In this document: piece after piece, positions 1 to 13,804 of the stretch
Numbering within the stretch: position 1 is the first letter of the stretch
Layout: each line of letters begins with the position of its first letter
Assembly (NCBI GenBank): GCA_026874595.1
Contig: CM049310.1
Location: forward strand, 4,898,001 to 4,962,000
Reading direction: 5' to 3'
From: Sipunculus nudus
Lineage: Eukaryota; Annelida; Sipuncula; Golfingiida; Sipunculidae
DNA length: 64,000 bases
Translations under genes and position numbers: made by a program
The notes under the pieces: model-generated
Told to the model about the DNA's origin: nothing
The model's database searches: none
What the model saw: only the letters and a program-made list of their open reading frames with translations

Positions 1-3000
1 TCAGAGACACAGTCATCTACAAAAATACATTAAAGATAGAGCAGAAGGTCAGAGACACAGTGATCAACACGAATACATAAAAGATAGAGCAGAAAGTCAG
101 AGACACAGTCATCCACACGAATACATTAAAGATAGAGCAGAAGGTCAGAGACACGGTCATCCACACGAATACATTAAAGATAGAGCAAAAGGTCAGAGAC
201 ACAGTCATCCACACGAAAACATTAAAGATAGAGCAGAAAGTCAGAGACACAGTCATTCACACGAATACATTAAAGATAGAGCAGAAGGTCAGAGACAAAG
301 TGATCCACACGAATACATTAAAGATAGAGCAGAAGGTCAGAGACACAGTGATCCACACGAATACATTAAAGATAGAGCAGAAAGTCAGAGACACAGTCAT
401 CCACACGAATACATTAAAGACAAAGCAGAAAGTCAGAGACACAGCCATCTACACGAATACATTAAAGATAGAGCAGAAGGTCAGAGACACAGTCATCCAC
501 ACGAATACATTAAAGATAGAGCAGAAAGTCAGAGACACAGTCATCCACACGAATACATTAAAGATAGAGCAGAAGGTCAGAGACACAGTCATCCACAGGA
601 ATACATTAAAGATAGAGCAGAAAGTCAGAGACACAGTGATCCACACGAATACATTAAAGATAGAGCAGAAAGTCGGAGACACAGTGATCCACACGAATGC
701 ATTAAAGATAGAGCAGAAGGTCAGAGACAGTGATCCACACGAATACATTAAAGATAAAGCAGAAAGTCAGAGACACAGTGATCTACACGAATACATTAAA
801 GATAGAGCGGAAGGTCAGAGACACAGTGATCCACACGAATACATGAAAGATAGAGCAGAAAGTCAGAGACACAGTCATCCACACGAATACATTAAAGATA
901 GTGCAGAAGGTCAGAGACAGTGATCCACACGAATACATTAAAGATAGAGCAGAAAGTCAGAGACACAGTCATCCACACGAATACATTAAAGATAGAGCAG
1001 AAAGTCAGAGACACAGTCATCCACACGAATACATTTAAGATAGAGCAGAAGGTCAGAGACACGGTCATCCACACGAATACATTAAAGATAGAGCAGAAGG
1101 TCAGAGATATAGTGAACCACACGAATACATTATAGATAGAGCAGAAAGTCAGAGACACAGTCATCCACACTAATACATTAAAGATAGAGCAGAAGGTCAG
1201 AGACACAGTGATCCACACGAATACATTAAAGATAGAGCAGAAGGTCAGAGACACAGTGATCCACACGAATACATTAAAGATAGAGCAGAAGGTCAGAGAC
1301 ACAGTGATCCAGACGAATACATTAAAGATAGAGCAGAAAGTCAGAGACACAGTCATCCACACGAATACATTAAAGATAGAGCAGAAGGTCAGAGACAGTG
1401 ATCCACACGAATACATTAAAGATAGAGCAGAAAGTCAGAGACACAGTCATCCACACGAATACATTAAAGATAGAGCAGAAGGTCAGAGACACAGTGATCC
1501 ACACGAATACATGAAAGATAGAGCAGAAAGTCAGAGACACAGTCATCCACACGAATACATTAAAGATAGAGCAGAAGGTCAGAGACACGGTCATCCACAC
1601 GAATACATTAAAGATAGAGCAGGGAGGCAGAGACACAGTCATCCACAAGAATACATTAAAGATAGAGCAGAAAGTCAGAGACAGTGATCAACACGAATAC
1701 ATTAAAGATAGAGCAGAAAGTCAGTGACATAGTGAACCACACGAATACATTGAAGATAGAGCAGAAGGTCAGAGACACAGTGATCAACACGAATACATTA
1801 AAGATAGAGCAGACGGTCAGAGACACAGTCATCCACACGAATACAATAAAGATAGAGTAGAAAGTCAAAGACACAGTCATCCACACGAATACATTAAAGA
1901 TAGAGCAGAAAGTCAGAGACACAGTCATCCACACGAATACATTAAAGATAGAGCAGAAGGTCAGAGACACAGTGAACCACACGAATACATTAAAGATAGA
2001 GCAGAAAGTCAGAGACACAGTCATCCACACGAATACATTAAAGATAGAGCAGAAAGTCAGAGACATAGTGAACCACACGAATACATTATAGATAGAACAG
2101 AAAGTCAGAGACACAGTCATCCACACGAATACATTAAAGATAGAGCAGAAGGTCAGAGAGACAGTGATCCACACAAATACATTAAAGATAGAGCAGAAAG
2201 TCAGAGACACAGCCATCCACACGAATACATTAAAGACAGAGCAGAAAGTCAGAGACACAGCCATCTACACGAATACATTAAAGATAGAGCAGAAGGTCAG
2301 AGACACAGTCATCCACACGAATACATTAAAGATAGAGCAGAAAGTCAGAGACACAGTCATCCACACGAATACATTAAAGATAGAGCAGAAGGTCAGAGAC
2401 ACAGTGATCCACAGGAATACATTAAAGATAGAGCAGAAAGTCAGAAACACAGTGAACCACACGAATACATTAAAGATAGAGCAGAAAGTCAGAGACACAG
2501 TGATCCACACGAATACATTAAAGATAGAGCAGAAGGTCAGAGACAGTGATCCACACGAATACATTAAAGATAGAGCAGAAAGTCAGAGACACAGTCATCC
2601 ACACGAATACATTAAAGATAGAGCAGAAAGTCAGAGACACAGTCATCCACACGAATACATTAAAGATAGAGCAGAAGGTCAGAGACACAGTGATCCACAG
2701 GAATACATTAAAGATAGAGCAGAAAGTCAGAAACACAGTGAACCACACGAATACATTAAAGATAGAGCAGAAAGTCAGAGACACAGTGATCCACACGAAT
2801 ACATTAAAGATAGAGCAGAAGGTCAGAGACAGTGATCCACACGAATACATTAAAGATAGAGCAGAAAGTCAGAGACACAGTCATCCACACGAATACATTA
2901 AAGATAGAGCAGAAAGTCAGAGACACAGTCATCCACACGAATACATTAAAGATAGAGCAGAAGGTCAGAGACACAGTGATCCACACGAATACATTAAAGA

Positions 3001-6000
3001 TAGAGCAGAAGGTCAGAGACACAGTGATCCACACGAATACATTAAAGATAGAGCAGAAGGTCAGAGACACAGTGATCAACACGAATACATTAAAGATAGA
3101 GCAGAAAGTCAGAGACACAGTCATCCACACGAATACATTAAAGATAGAGCAGGGAGGCAGAGACACAGTCATCCACAAGAATACATTAAAGATAGAGCAG
3201 AAAGTCAGAGACAGTGATCAACACGAATACATTAAAGATAGAGCAGAAAGTCAGAGACATAGTGAACCACACGAATACATTAAAGATAGAGCAGAAGGTC
3301 AGAGACACAGTGATCAACACGAATACATTAAAGATAGAGCAGACGGTCAGAGACACAGTCATCCACACGAATACAATAAAGATAGAGTAGAAAGTCAAAG
3401 ACACAGTCATCCACACGAATACATTAAAGATAGAGCAGAAAGTCAGAGACACAGTCATCCACACGAATACATTAAAGATAGAGCATAAGGTCAGAGACAC
3501 AGTGAACCACACGAATACATTAAAGATAGAGCAGACGGTCAGAGACACAGTCATCCACACGAATACATTAAAGATAGAGTAGAAAGTCAAAGACACAGTC
3601 ATCCACACGAATACATTAAAGATAGAGCAGAAGGTCAGAGACAGTGATCCACACGAATACATTAAAGATAAAGCAGAAAGTCAGAGACACAGTGATCTAC
3701 ACGAATACATTAAAGATAGAGCAGAAGGTCAGAGACACAGTGATCCACACGAATACATGAAAGATAGAGCAGAAAGTCAGAGACACAGTCATCCACACGA
3801 ATACATTAAAGATAGTGCAGAAGGTCAGAGACAGTGATCCACACGAATACATTAAAGATAGAGCAGAAAGTCAGAGACACAGTCATCCACACGAATACAT
3901 TAAAGATAGAGCAGAAAGTCAGAGACACAGTCATCCACACGAATACATTTAAGATAGAGCAGAAGGTCAGAGACACGGTCATCCACACGAATACATTAAA
4001 GATAGAGCAGAAGGTCAGAGACATAGTGAACCACACGAATACATTATAGATAGAGCAGAAAGTCAGAGACACAGTCATCCACACTAATACATTAAAGATA
4101 GAGCAGAAGGTCAGAGACACAGTGATCCACACGTATACATTAAAGATAGAGCAGAAGGTCAGAGACACAGTGATCCACACGAATACATTAAAGATAGAGC
4201 AGAAGGTCAGAGACACAGTGATCCAGACGAATACATTAAAGATAGAGCAGAAAGTCAGAGACACAGTCATCCACACGAATACATTAAAGATAGAGCAGAA
4301 GGTCAGAGACAGTGATCCACACGAATACATTAAAGACAGAGCAGAAAGTCAGAGACACAGTCATCCACACGAATACATTAAAGATAGAGCAGAAGGTCAG
4401 AGACACAGTGATCCACACGAATACATGAAAGATAGAGCAGAAAGTCAGAGACACAGTCATCCACACGAATACATTAAAGATAGAGCAGAAGGTCAGAGAC
4501 ACGGTCATCCACACGAATACATTAAAGATAGAGCAGGGAGGCAGAGACACAGTCATCCACAAGAATACATTAAAGATAGAGCAGAAAGTCAGAGACAGTG
4601 ATCAACACGAATACATTAAAGATAGAGCAGAAAGTCAGAGACATAGTGAACCACACGAATACATTGAAGATAGAGCAGAAGGTCAGAGACACAGTCATCA
4701 ACACGAATACATTAAAAATAGAGCAGACGGTCAGAGACACAGTCATCCACACGAATACAAAAAAGATAGAGTAGAAAGTCAAAGACACAGTCATCCACAC
4801 GAATACATTAAAGATAGAGCAGAAAGTCAGAGACACAGTCATCCACACGAATACATTAAAGATAGAGCAGAAGGTCAGAGACACAGTGAACCACACGAAT
4901 ACATTAAAGATAGAGCAGAAAGTCAGAGACACAGTCATCCACACGAATACATTAAAGATAGAGCAGAAAGTCAGAGACATAGTGAACCACACGAATACAT
5001 TATAGATAGAACAGAAAGTCAGAGACACAGTCATCCACACGAATACATTAAAGATAGAGCAGAAGGTCAGAGAGACAGTGATCCACACGAATACATTAAA
5101 GATAGAGCAGAAAGTCAGAGACACAGCCATCTACACGAATACATTAAAGATAGAGCAGAAGGTCAGAGACACAGTGATCAACACGAATACATTAAAGATA
5201 GAGCAGAAGGTCAGAGACACAGTCATCCACACGAATACAATAAAGATAGAGTAGAAAGTCAGAGACACAGTCATCCACACGAATACATTAAAGACAGAGC
5301 AGAAAGTCAGAGACACTGTCATCCACACGAATACACTAAAGATAGAGCAGAAGGTCAGAGACACAGTGATCCACACGAATACATTAAAGATAGAGCAGAA
5401 GGTCAGAGACAGTGATCCACACGAACACATTAAAGATAGAGCAGGCAGGCAGAGACACAGTCATCCACACGAATACATTAAAGATAGAGCGGAAAGTCAG
5501 AGACAGTGATCAACACGAATACATTAAAGATAGACCAGAAGGTCAGAGACACAGTCATCCACACGAATACATTAAAGATAGAGCAGGCAGGCAGAGACAC
5601 AGTCATCCACACGAATACAATAAAGATAGAGTAGAAAGTCAGAGACACAGTCATCCACATGAATACATTAAAGATAGAGCAGAAAGTCAGAGACACAGTC
5701 ATCCACACGAATACATTAAAGATAGAGCAGAAGGTCAGAGACACAGTGAATCACACGAATACATTAAAGATAGAGCAGAAAGTCAGAGACACAGTCATCC
5801 ACACGAATACATTAAAGATAGAGCAGAAGGTCAGAGACATAGTGAACCACACGAATACATTATAGATAGAACAGAAAGTCAGAGACACAGTCATCCACAC
5901 GAATACATTAAAGATAGAGCAGAAGGTCAGAGACACAGTGATCCACACGAATACATTAAAGATAGAGCAGAAAGTCAGAGACACAGTGAACCACACGAAT

Positions 6001-6070
6001 ACATTAAAGATAGAGCAGAAGGTCAGAGACACAGTGATCCACAGGAATACATTAAAGATAGAGCAGAAAG
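1..6070 (+). repeat. ~6-kb higher-order repeat, copy 1
   Basis: Bases 1 to about 5,150 recur at 6,071 to about 10,850. The offset is 6,070 at first, then 5,974, 5,688 and 5,640 as blocks of whole units are gained or lost. Over the first ~1.7 kb I found only isolated base differences, for example near positions 11, 960 and 1,249. The segment contains two related ~2.9-kb sub-blocks: markers at 892-1,416 recur at 3,806-4,330, offset 2,914. The part from about 5,150 to 6,070 is not in the second copy. It holds odd units such as gcaggcagg near 5,441 and 5,583 and catgaatac near 5,669. Confidence 0.85.
2260..2831 (+). repeat. 286-bp tandem duplication (six units, one of 46 bp)
   Basis: The segment 2,260-2,545 is repeated directly as 2,546-2,831. 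Each copy carries cacaggaat followed by cagaaacacagtgaacc and ends in a 46-bp unit. The length, 6 x 48 - 2, shows exchange in unit register. The second ~6-kb copy has only one version of this segment (around 8,234-8,519), so the duplication probably arose after the 6-kb copies separated, or was lost there. Confidence 0.85.
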
Positions 6071-9000
6071 TCAGAGACACAGTCATCCACAAAAATACAT
6101 TAAAGATAGAGCAGAAGGTCAGAGACACAGTGATCAACACGAATACATAAAAGATAGAGCAGAAAGTCAGAGACACAGTCATCCACACGAATACATTAAA
6201 GATAGAGCAGAAGGTCAGAGACACGGTCATCCACACGAATACATTAAAGATAGAGCAAAAGGTCAGAGACACAGTCATCCACACGAAAACATTAAAGATA
6301 GAGCAGAAAGTCAGAGACACAGTCATTCACACGAATACATTAAAGATAGAGCAGAAGGTCAGAGACAAAGTGATCCACACGAATACATTAAAGATAGAGC
6401 AGAAGGTCAGAGACACAGTGATCCACACGAATACATTAAAGATAGAGCAGAAAGTCAGAGACACAGTCATCCACACGAATACATTAAAGACAAAGCAGAA
6501 AGTCAGAGACACAGCCATCTACACGAATACATTAAAGATAGAGCAGAAGGTCAGAGACACAGTCATCCACACGAATACATTAAAGATAGAGCAGAAAGTC
6601 AGAGACACAGTCATCCACACGAATACATTAAAGATAGAGCAGAAGGTCAGAGACACAGTCATCCACAGGAATACATTAAAGATAGAGCAGAAAGTCAGAG
6701 ACACAGTGATCCACACGAATACATTAAAGATAGAGCAGAAAGTCGGAGACACAGTGATCCACACGAATGCATTAAAGATAGAGCAGAAGGTCAGAGACAG
6801 TGATCCACACGAATACATTAAAGATAAAGCAGAAAGTCAGAGACACAGTGATCTACACGAATACATTAAAGATAGAGCGGAAGGTCAGAGACACAGTGAT
6901 CCACACGAATACATGAAAGATAGAGCAGAAAGTCAGAGACACAGTCATCCACACGAATACATTAAAGATAGTGCAGAAGGTCAGAGACAGTGATCCACAC
7001 GAATACATTAAAGATAGAGCAGAAAGTCAAAGACACAGTCATCCACACGAATACATTAAAGATAGAGCAGAAAGTCAGAGACACAGTCATCCACACGAAT
7101 ACATTTAAGATAGAGCAGAAGGTCAGAGACACGGTCATCCACACGAATACATTAAAGATAGAGCAGAAGGTCAGAGATATAGTGAACCACACGAATACAT
7201 TATAGATAGAGCAGAAAGTCAGAGACACAGTCATCCACACTAATACATTAAAGATAGAGCAGAAGGTCAGAGACACAGTGATCCACACGAATACATTAAA
7301 GATAGAGCAGAAGGTCAGACACACAGTGATCCACACGAATACATTAAAGATAGAGCAGAAGGTCAGAGACACAGTGATCCAGACGAATACATTAAAGATA
7401 GAGCAGAAAGTCAGAGACACAGTCATCCACACGAATACATTAAAGATAGAGCAGAAGGTCAGAGACAGTGATCCACACGAATACATTAAAGATAGAGCAG
7501 AAAGTCAGAGACACAGTCATCCACACGAATACATTAAAGATAGAGCAGAAGGTCAGAGACACAGTGATCCACACGAATACATGAAAGATAGAGCAGAAAG
7601 TCAGAGACACAGTCATCCACACGAATACATTAAAGATAGAGCAGAAGGTCAGAGACACGGTCATCCACACGAATACATTAAAGATAGAGCAGGGAGGCAG
7701 AGACACAGTCATCCACAAGAATACATTAAAGATAGAGCAGAAAGTCAGAGACAGTGATCAACACGAATACATTAAAGATAGAGCAGACGGTCAGAGACAC
7801 AGTCATCCACACGAATACAATAAAGATAGAGTAGAAAGTCAAAGACACAGTCATCCACACGAATACATTAAAGATAGAGCAGAAAGTCAGAGACACAGTC
7901 ATCCACACGAATACATTAAAGATAGAGCAGAAGGTCAGAGACACAGTGAACCACACGAATACATTAAAGATAGAGCAGAAAGTCAGAGACACAGTCATCC
8001 ACACGAATACATTAAAGATAGAGCAGAAAGTCAGAGACATAGTGAACCACACGAATACATTATAGATAGAACAGAAAGTCAGAGACACAGTCATCCACAC
8101 GAATACATTAAAGATAGAGCAGAAGGTCAGAGAGACAGTGATCCACACAAATACATTAAAGATAGAGCAGAAAGTCAGAGACACAGCCATCCACACGAAT
8201 ACATTAAAGACAGAGCAGAAAGTCAGAGACACAGCCATCTACACGAATACATTAAAGATAGAGCAGAAGGTCAGAGACACAGTCATCCACACGAATACAT
8301 TAAAGATAGAGCAGAAAGTCAGAGACACAGTCATCCACACGAATACATTAAAGATAGAGCAGAAGGTCAGAGACACAGTGATCCACAGGAATACATTAAA
8401 GATAGAGCAGAAAGTCAGAAACACAGTGAACCACACGAATACATTAAAGATAGAGCAGAAAGTCAGAGACACAGTGATCCACACGAATACATTAAAGATA
8501 GAGCAGAAGGTCAGAGACAGTGATCCACACGAATACATTAAAGATAGAGCAGAAAGTCAGAGACACAGTCATCCACACGAATACATTAAAGATAGAGCAG
8601 AAAGTCAGAGACACAGTCATCCACACGAATACATTAAAGATAGAGCAGAAGGTCAGAGACACAGTGATCCACACGAATACATTAAAGATAGAGCAGAAGG
8701 TCAGAGACACAGTGATCCACACGAATACATTAAAGATAGAGCAGAAGGTCAGAGACACAGTGATCAACACGAATACATTAAAGATAGAGCAGAAAGTCAG
8801 AGACACAGTCATCCACACGAATACATTAAAGATAGAGCAGGGAGGCAGAGACACAGTCATCCACAAGAATACATTAAAGATAGAGCAGAAAGTCAGAGAC
8901 AGTGATCAACACGAATACATTAAAGATAGAGCAGAAAGTCAGAGACATAGTGAACCACACGAATACATTAAAGATAGAGCAGAAGGTCAGAGACACAGTG

Positions 9001-10850
9001 ATCAACACGAATACATTAAAGATAGAGCAGACGGTCAGAGACACAGTCATCCACACGAATACAATAAAGATAGAGTAGAAAGTCAAAGACACAGTCATCC
9101 ACACGAATACATTAAAGATAGAGCAGAAAGTCAGAGACACAGTCATCCACACGAATACATTAAAGATAGAGCAGAAGGTCAGAGACACAGTGAACCACAC
9201 GAATACATTAAAGATAGAGCAGACGGTCAGAGACACAGTCATCCACACGAATACATTAAAGATAGAGTAGAAAGTCAAAGACACAGTCATCCACACGAAT
9301 ACATTAAAGATAGAGCAGAAGGTCAGAGACAGTGATCCACACGAATACATTAAAGATAAAGCAGAAAGTCAGAGACACAGTGATCTACACGAATACATTA
9401 AAGATAGAGCAGAAGGTCAGAGACACAGTGATCCACACGAATACATGAAAGATAGAGCAGAAAGTCAGAGACACAGTCATCCACACGAATACATTAAAGA
9501 TAGTGCAGAAGGTCAGAGACAGTGATCCACACGAATACATTAAAGATAGAGCAGAAAGTCAGAGACACAGTCATCCACACGAATACATTAAAGATAGAGC
9601 AGAAAGTCAGAGACACAGTCATCCACACGAATACATTTAAGATAGAGCAGAAGGTCAGAGACACGGTCATCCACACGAATACATTAAAGATAGAGCAGAA
9701 GGTCAGAGACATAGTGAACCACACGAATACATTATAGATAGAGCAGAAAGTCAGAGACACAGTCATCCACACTAATACATTAAAGATAGAGCAGAAGGTC
9801 AGAGACACAGTGATCCACACGAATACATTAAAGATAGAGCAGAAGGTCAGAGACACAGTGATCCAGACGAATACATTAAAGATAGAGCAGAAAGTCAGAG
9901 ACACAGTCATCCACACGAATACATTAAAGATAGAGCAGAAGGTCAGAGACAGTGATCCACACGAATACATTAAAGACAGAGCAGAAAGTCAGAGACACAG
10001 TCTTCCACACGAATACATTAAAGATAGAGCAGAAGGTCAGAGACACAGTGATCCACACGAATACATGAAAGATAGAGCAGAAAGTCAGAGACACAGTCAT
10101 CCACACGAATACATTAAAGATAGAGCAGAAGGTCAGAGACACGGTCATCCACACGAATACATTAAAGATAGAGCAGGGAGGCAGAGACACAGTCATCCAC
10201 AAGAATACATTAAAGATAGAGCAGAAAGTCAGAGACAGTGATCAACACGAATACATTAAAGATAGAGCAGAAAGTCAGAGACATAGTGAACCACACGAAT
10301 ACATTGAAGATAGAGCAGAAGGTCAGAGACACAGTCATCAACACGAATACATTAAAAATAGAGCAGACGGTCAGAGACACAGTCATCCACACGAATACAA
10401 TAAAGATAGAGTAGAAAGTCAAAGACACAGTCATCCACACGAATACATTAAAGATAGAGCAGAAAGTCAGAGACACAGTCATCCACACGAATACATTAAA
10501 GATAGAGCAGAAGGTCAGAGACACAGTGAACCACACGAATACATTAAAGATAGAGCAGAAAGTCAGAGACACAGTCATCCACACGAATACATTAAAGATA
10601 GAGCAGAAAGTCAGAGACATAGTGAACCACACGAATACATTATAGATAGAACAGAAAGTCAGAGACACAGTCATCCACACGAATACATTAAAGATAGAGC
10701 AGAAGGTCAGAGAGACAGTGATCCACACGAATACATTAAAGATAGAGCAGAAAGTCAGAGACACAGCCATCCACACGAATACATTAAAGACAGAGCAGAA
10801 AGTCAGAGACACAGCCATCTACACGAATACATTAAAGATAGAGCAGAAGG
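6071..10850 (+). repeat. ~6-kb higher-order repeat, copy 2 (shortened)
   Basis: This is the second copy of the block beginning at base 1. Relative to copy 1 it lacks two units (96 bp) around 7,775. It also lacks the extra 286-bp duplication present at 2,546-2,831, and one further unit near 9,810. At its right end it has one unit more than copy 1 (around 10,760-10,810), then changes into the next HOR family at about 10,850. The same 46-bp units and marker units (agggaggcag, aaagataaagc, cattataga) occur in the same order as in copy 1. Confidence 0.85.
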
Positions 10851-13804
10851 TCAGAGACACAGTCATCCACACGAATACATTAAAGATAGAGCAGAAAGTC
10901 AGAGACACAGTCATCCACACGAATACATTAAAGATAGAGCAGAAGGTCAGAGACACAGTGATCCACAGGAATACATTAAAGATAGAGCAGAAAGTCAGAA
11001 ACACAGTGAACCACACGAATACATTAAAGATAGAGCAGAAAGTCAGAGACACAGTGATCCACACGAATACATTAAAGATAGAGCAGAAGGTCAGAGACAG
11101 TGATCCACACGAATACATTAAAGATAGAGCAGAAGGTCAGAGAGACAGTGATCCACACGAATACATTAAAGATAGAGCAGAAAGTCAGAGACACAGCCAT
11201 CCACACGAATACATTAAAGACAGAGCAGAAAGTCAGAGACACAGCCATCTACACGAATACATTAAAGATAGAGCAGAAGGTCAGAGACACAGTCATCCAC
11301 ACGAATACATTAAAGATAGAGCAGAAAGTCAGAGACACAGTCATCCACACGAATACATTAAAGATAGAGCAGAAGGTCAGAGACACAGTGATCCACAGGA
11401 ATACATTAAAGATAGAGCAGAAAGTCAGAAACACAGTGAACCACACGAATACATTAAAGATAGAGCAGAAAGTCAGAGACACAGTGATCCACACGAATAC
11501 ATTAAAGATAGAGCAGAAGGTCAGAGACAGTGATCCACACGAATACATTAAAGATAGAGCAGAAAGTCAGAGACACAGTCATCCACACGAATACATTAAA
11601 GATAGAGCAGAAAGTCAGAGACACAGTCATCCACACGAATACATTAAAGATAGAGCAGAAGGTCAGAGACACAGTGATCCACACGAATACATTAAAGATA
11701 GAGCAGAAGGTCAGAGACACAGTGATCCACACGAATACATTAAAGATAGAGCAGAAGGTCAGAGACACAGTGATCAACACGAATACATTAAAGATAGAGC
11801 AGAAAGTCAGAGACACAGTCATCCACACGAATACATTAAAGATAGAGCAGGGAGGCAGAGACACAGTCATCCACAAGAATACATTAAAGATAGAGCAGAA
11901 AGTCAGAGACAGTGATCAACACGAATACATTAAAGATGGAGCAGAAAGTCAGAGACATAGTGAACCACACGAATACATTAAAGATAGAGCAGAAGGTCAG
12001 AGACACAGTGATCAACACGAATACATTAAAGATAGAGCAGACGGTCAGAGACACAGTCATCCACACGAATACAATAAAGATAGAGTAGAAAGTCAAAGAC
12101 ACGGTCATCCACACGAATACATTAAAGATAGAGCAGAAAGTCAGAGACACAGTCATCCACACGAATACATTAAAGATAGAGCAGAAAGTCAGAGACACAG
12201 TGATCCACACGAATACATTAAAGATAGAGCAAGAGTCAGAGACACAGTCATCCACACGAATACATTAAAGATAGAGCAGAAGGTCAGAGACAGTGATCCA
12301 CACGAATACATTAAAGATAGAGCAGAAGGTCAGAGACAGTGATCCACACGAACACATATAAGATAGAACAGGCAGGCAGAGACACAGTCATCCACACGAA
12401 TACAATAAAGATAGAGGAGAAAGTCAGAGACACAGTCATCCACACGAATACATTAAAGATAGAGCAGAAAGTCAGAGACACAGTCATCAACACGAATACA
12501 TTAAAGATAGAGCAGAAGGTCAGAGACAAAGTGATCCACACGAATACATTAAAGATAGAGCAGAAGGTCAGAGACACAGTGATCCACACGAATACATTAA
12601 AGATAGAGCAGAAGGTCAGAGACAGTGATCCACACGAATACATTAAAGATAGAGCAGAAAGTCAGAGACACAGTCATCCACACGAATACATTAAAGATAG
12701 AGCAGAAAGTCAGAGACACAGTCATCCACACGAATACATTAAAGATAGAGCAGAAGGTCAGAGACACAGTGATCCACACGAATACATTAAAGATAGAGCA
12801 GACGGTCAGAGACACAGTGATCCACACGAATACATTAAAGATAGAGCAGGAGGTCAGAGACACAGTGATCAACACGAATACATTAAAGATAGAGCAGAAA
12901 GTCAGAGACACAGTCATCCACACGAATACATTAAAGATAGAGCAGGGAGGCAGAGACACAGTCATCCACAAGAATACATTAAAGATGGAGCAGAAAGTCA
13001 GAGACAGTGATCAACACGAATACATTAAAGATAGAGCAGAAAGTCAGAGACATAGTGAACCACACGAATACATTAAAGATAGAGCAGAAGGTCAGAGACA
13101 CAGTGATCAACACGAATACATTAAAGATAGAGCAGACGGTCAGAGACACAGTCATCCACACGAATACAATAAAGATAGAGTAGAAAGTCAAAGACACAGT
13201 CATCCACACGAATACATTAAAGATAGAGCAGAAAGTCAGAGACACAGTCATCCACACGAATACATTAAAGATAGAGCAGAAGGTCAGAGACACAGTGAAC
13301 CACACGAATACATTAAAGATAGAGCAGAAAGTCAGAGACACAGTCATCCACACGAATACATTAAAGATAGAGCAGAAAGTCAGAGACACAGTGATCCACA
13401 CGAATACATTAAAGATAGAGCAAGAGTCAGAGACACAGTCATCCACACGAATACATTAAAGATAGAGCAGAAGGTCAGAGACAGTGATCCACACGAATAC
13501 ATTAAAGATAGAGCAGAAGGTCAGAGACAGTGATCCACACGAACACATATAAGATAGAACAGGCAGGCAGAGACACAGTCATCCACACGAATACAATAAA
13601 GATAGAGTAGAAAGTCAGAGACACAGTCATCCACACGAATACATTAAAGATAGAGCAGAAAGTCAGAGACACAGTCATCAACACGAATACATTAAAGATA
13701 GAGCAGAAGGTCAGAGACAAAGTGATCCACACGAATACATTAAAGATAGAGCAGAAGGTCAGAGACACAGTGATCCACACGAATACATTAAAGATAGAGC
13801 AGAA
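10561..13804 (+). repeat. 3,244-bp higher-order repeat, copy 1
   Basis: Landmarks recur with an offset of exactly 3,244 bp: 10,718 to 13,962, 11,100 to 14,344, 11,530 to 14,774, 12,339 to 15,583 and 12,625 to 15,869. The left boundary is between 10,530 and 10,560, where gaacc in one copy faces gatcc in the other. Toward the right end the offset falls to 3,196, one unit less. Inside is a 430-bp direct duplication and two versions of a ~1.1-kb block, marked by agggaggcag units whose marker points lie near 11,876 and 12,971. Confidence 0.88.
10670..11529 (+). repeat. 430-bp tandem duplication (nine units, one of 46 bp)
   Basis: The segment 10,670-11,099 is repeated as 11,100-11,529. Both copies hold the run gagagacagtgatcc, cagccatccac, cagccatctac, cacaggaat and cagaaacacagtgaacc in that order and end in a 46-bp unit. 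The same pair is present at 13,914-14,773 in the second 3,244-bp copy, so the 430-bp duplication is older than the 3,244-bp one. Confidence 0.88.

Noticed and set aside
12229-12342. Compensating -1 and -2 indels as a sign of a preserved reading frame
   Set aside because: A second -2 unit follows 46 bp later and ends the frame at once. The ten occurrences are copies of one ancestral run, not independent events.
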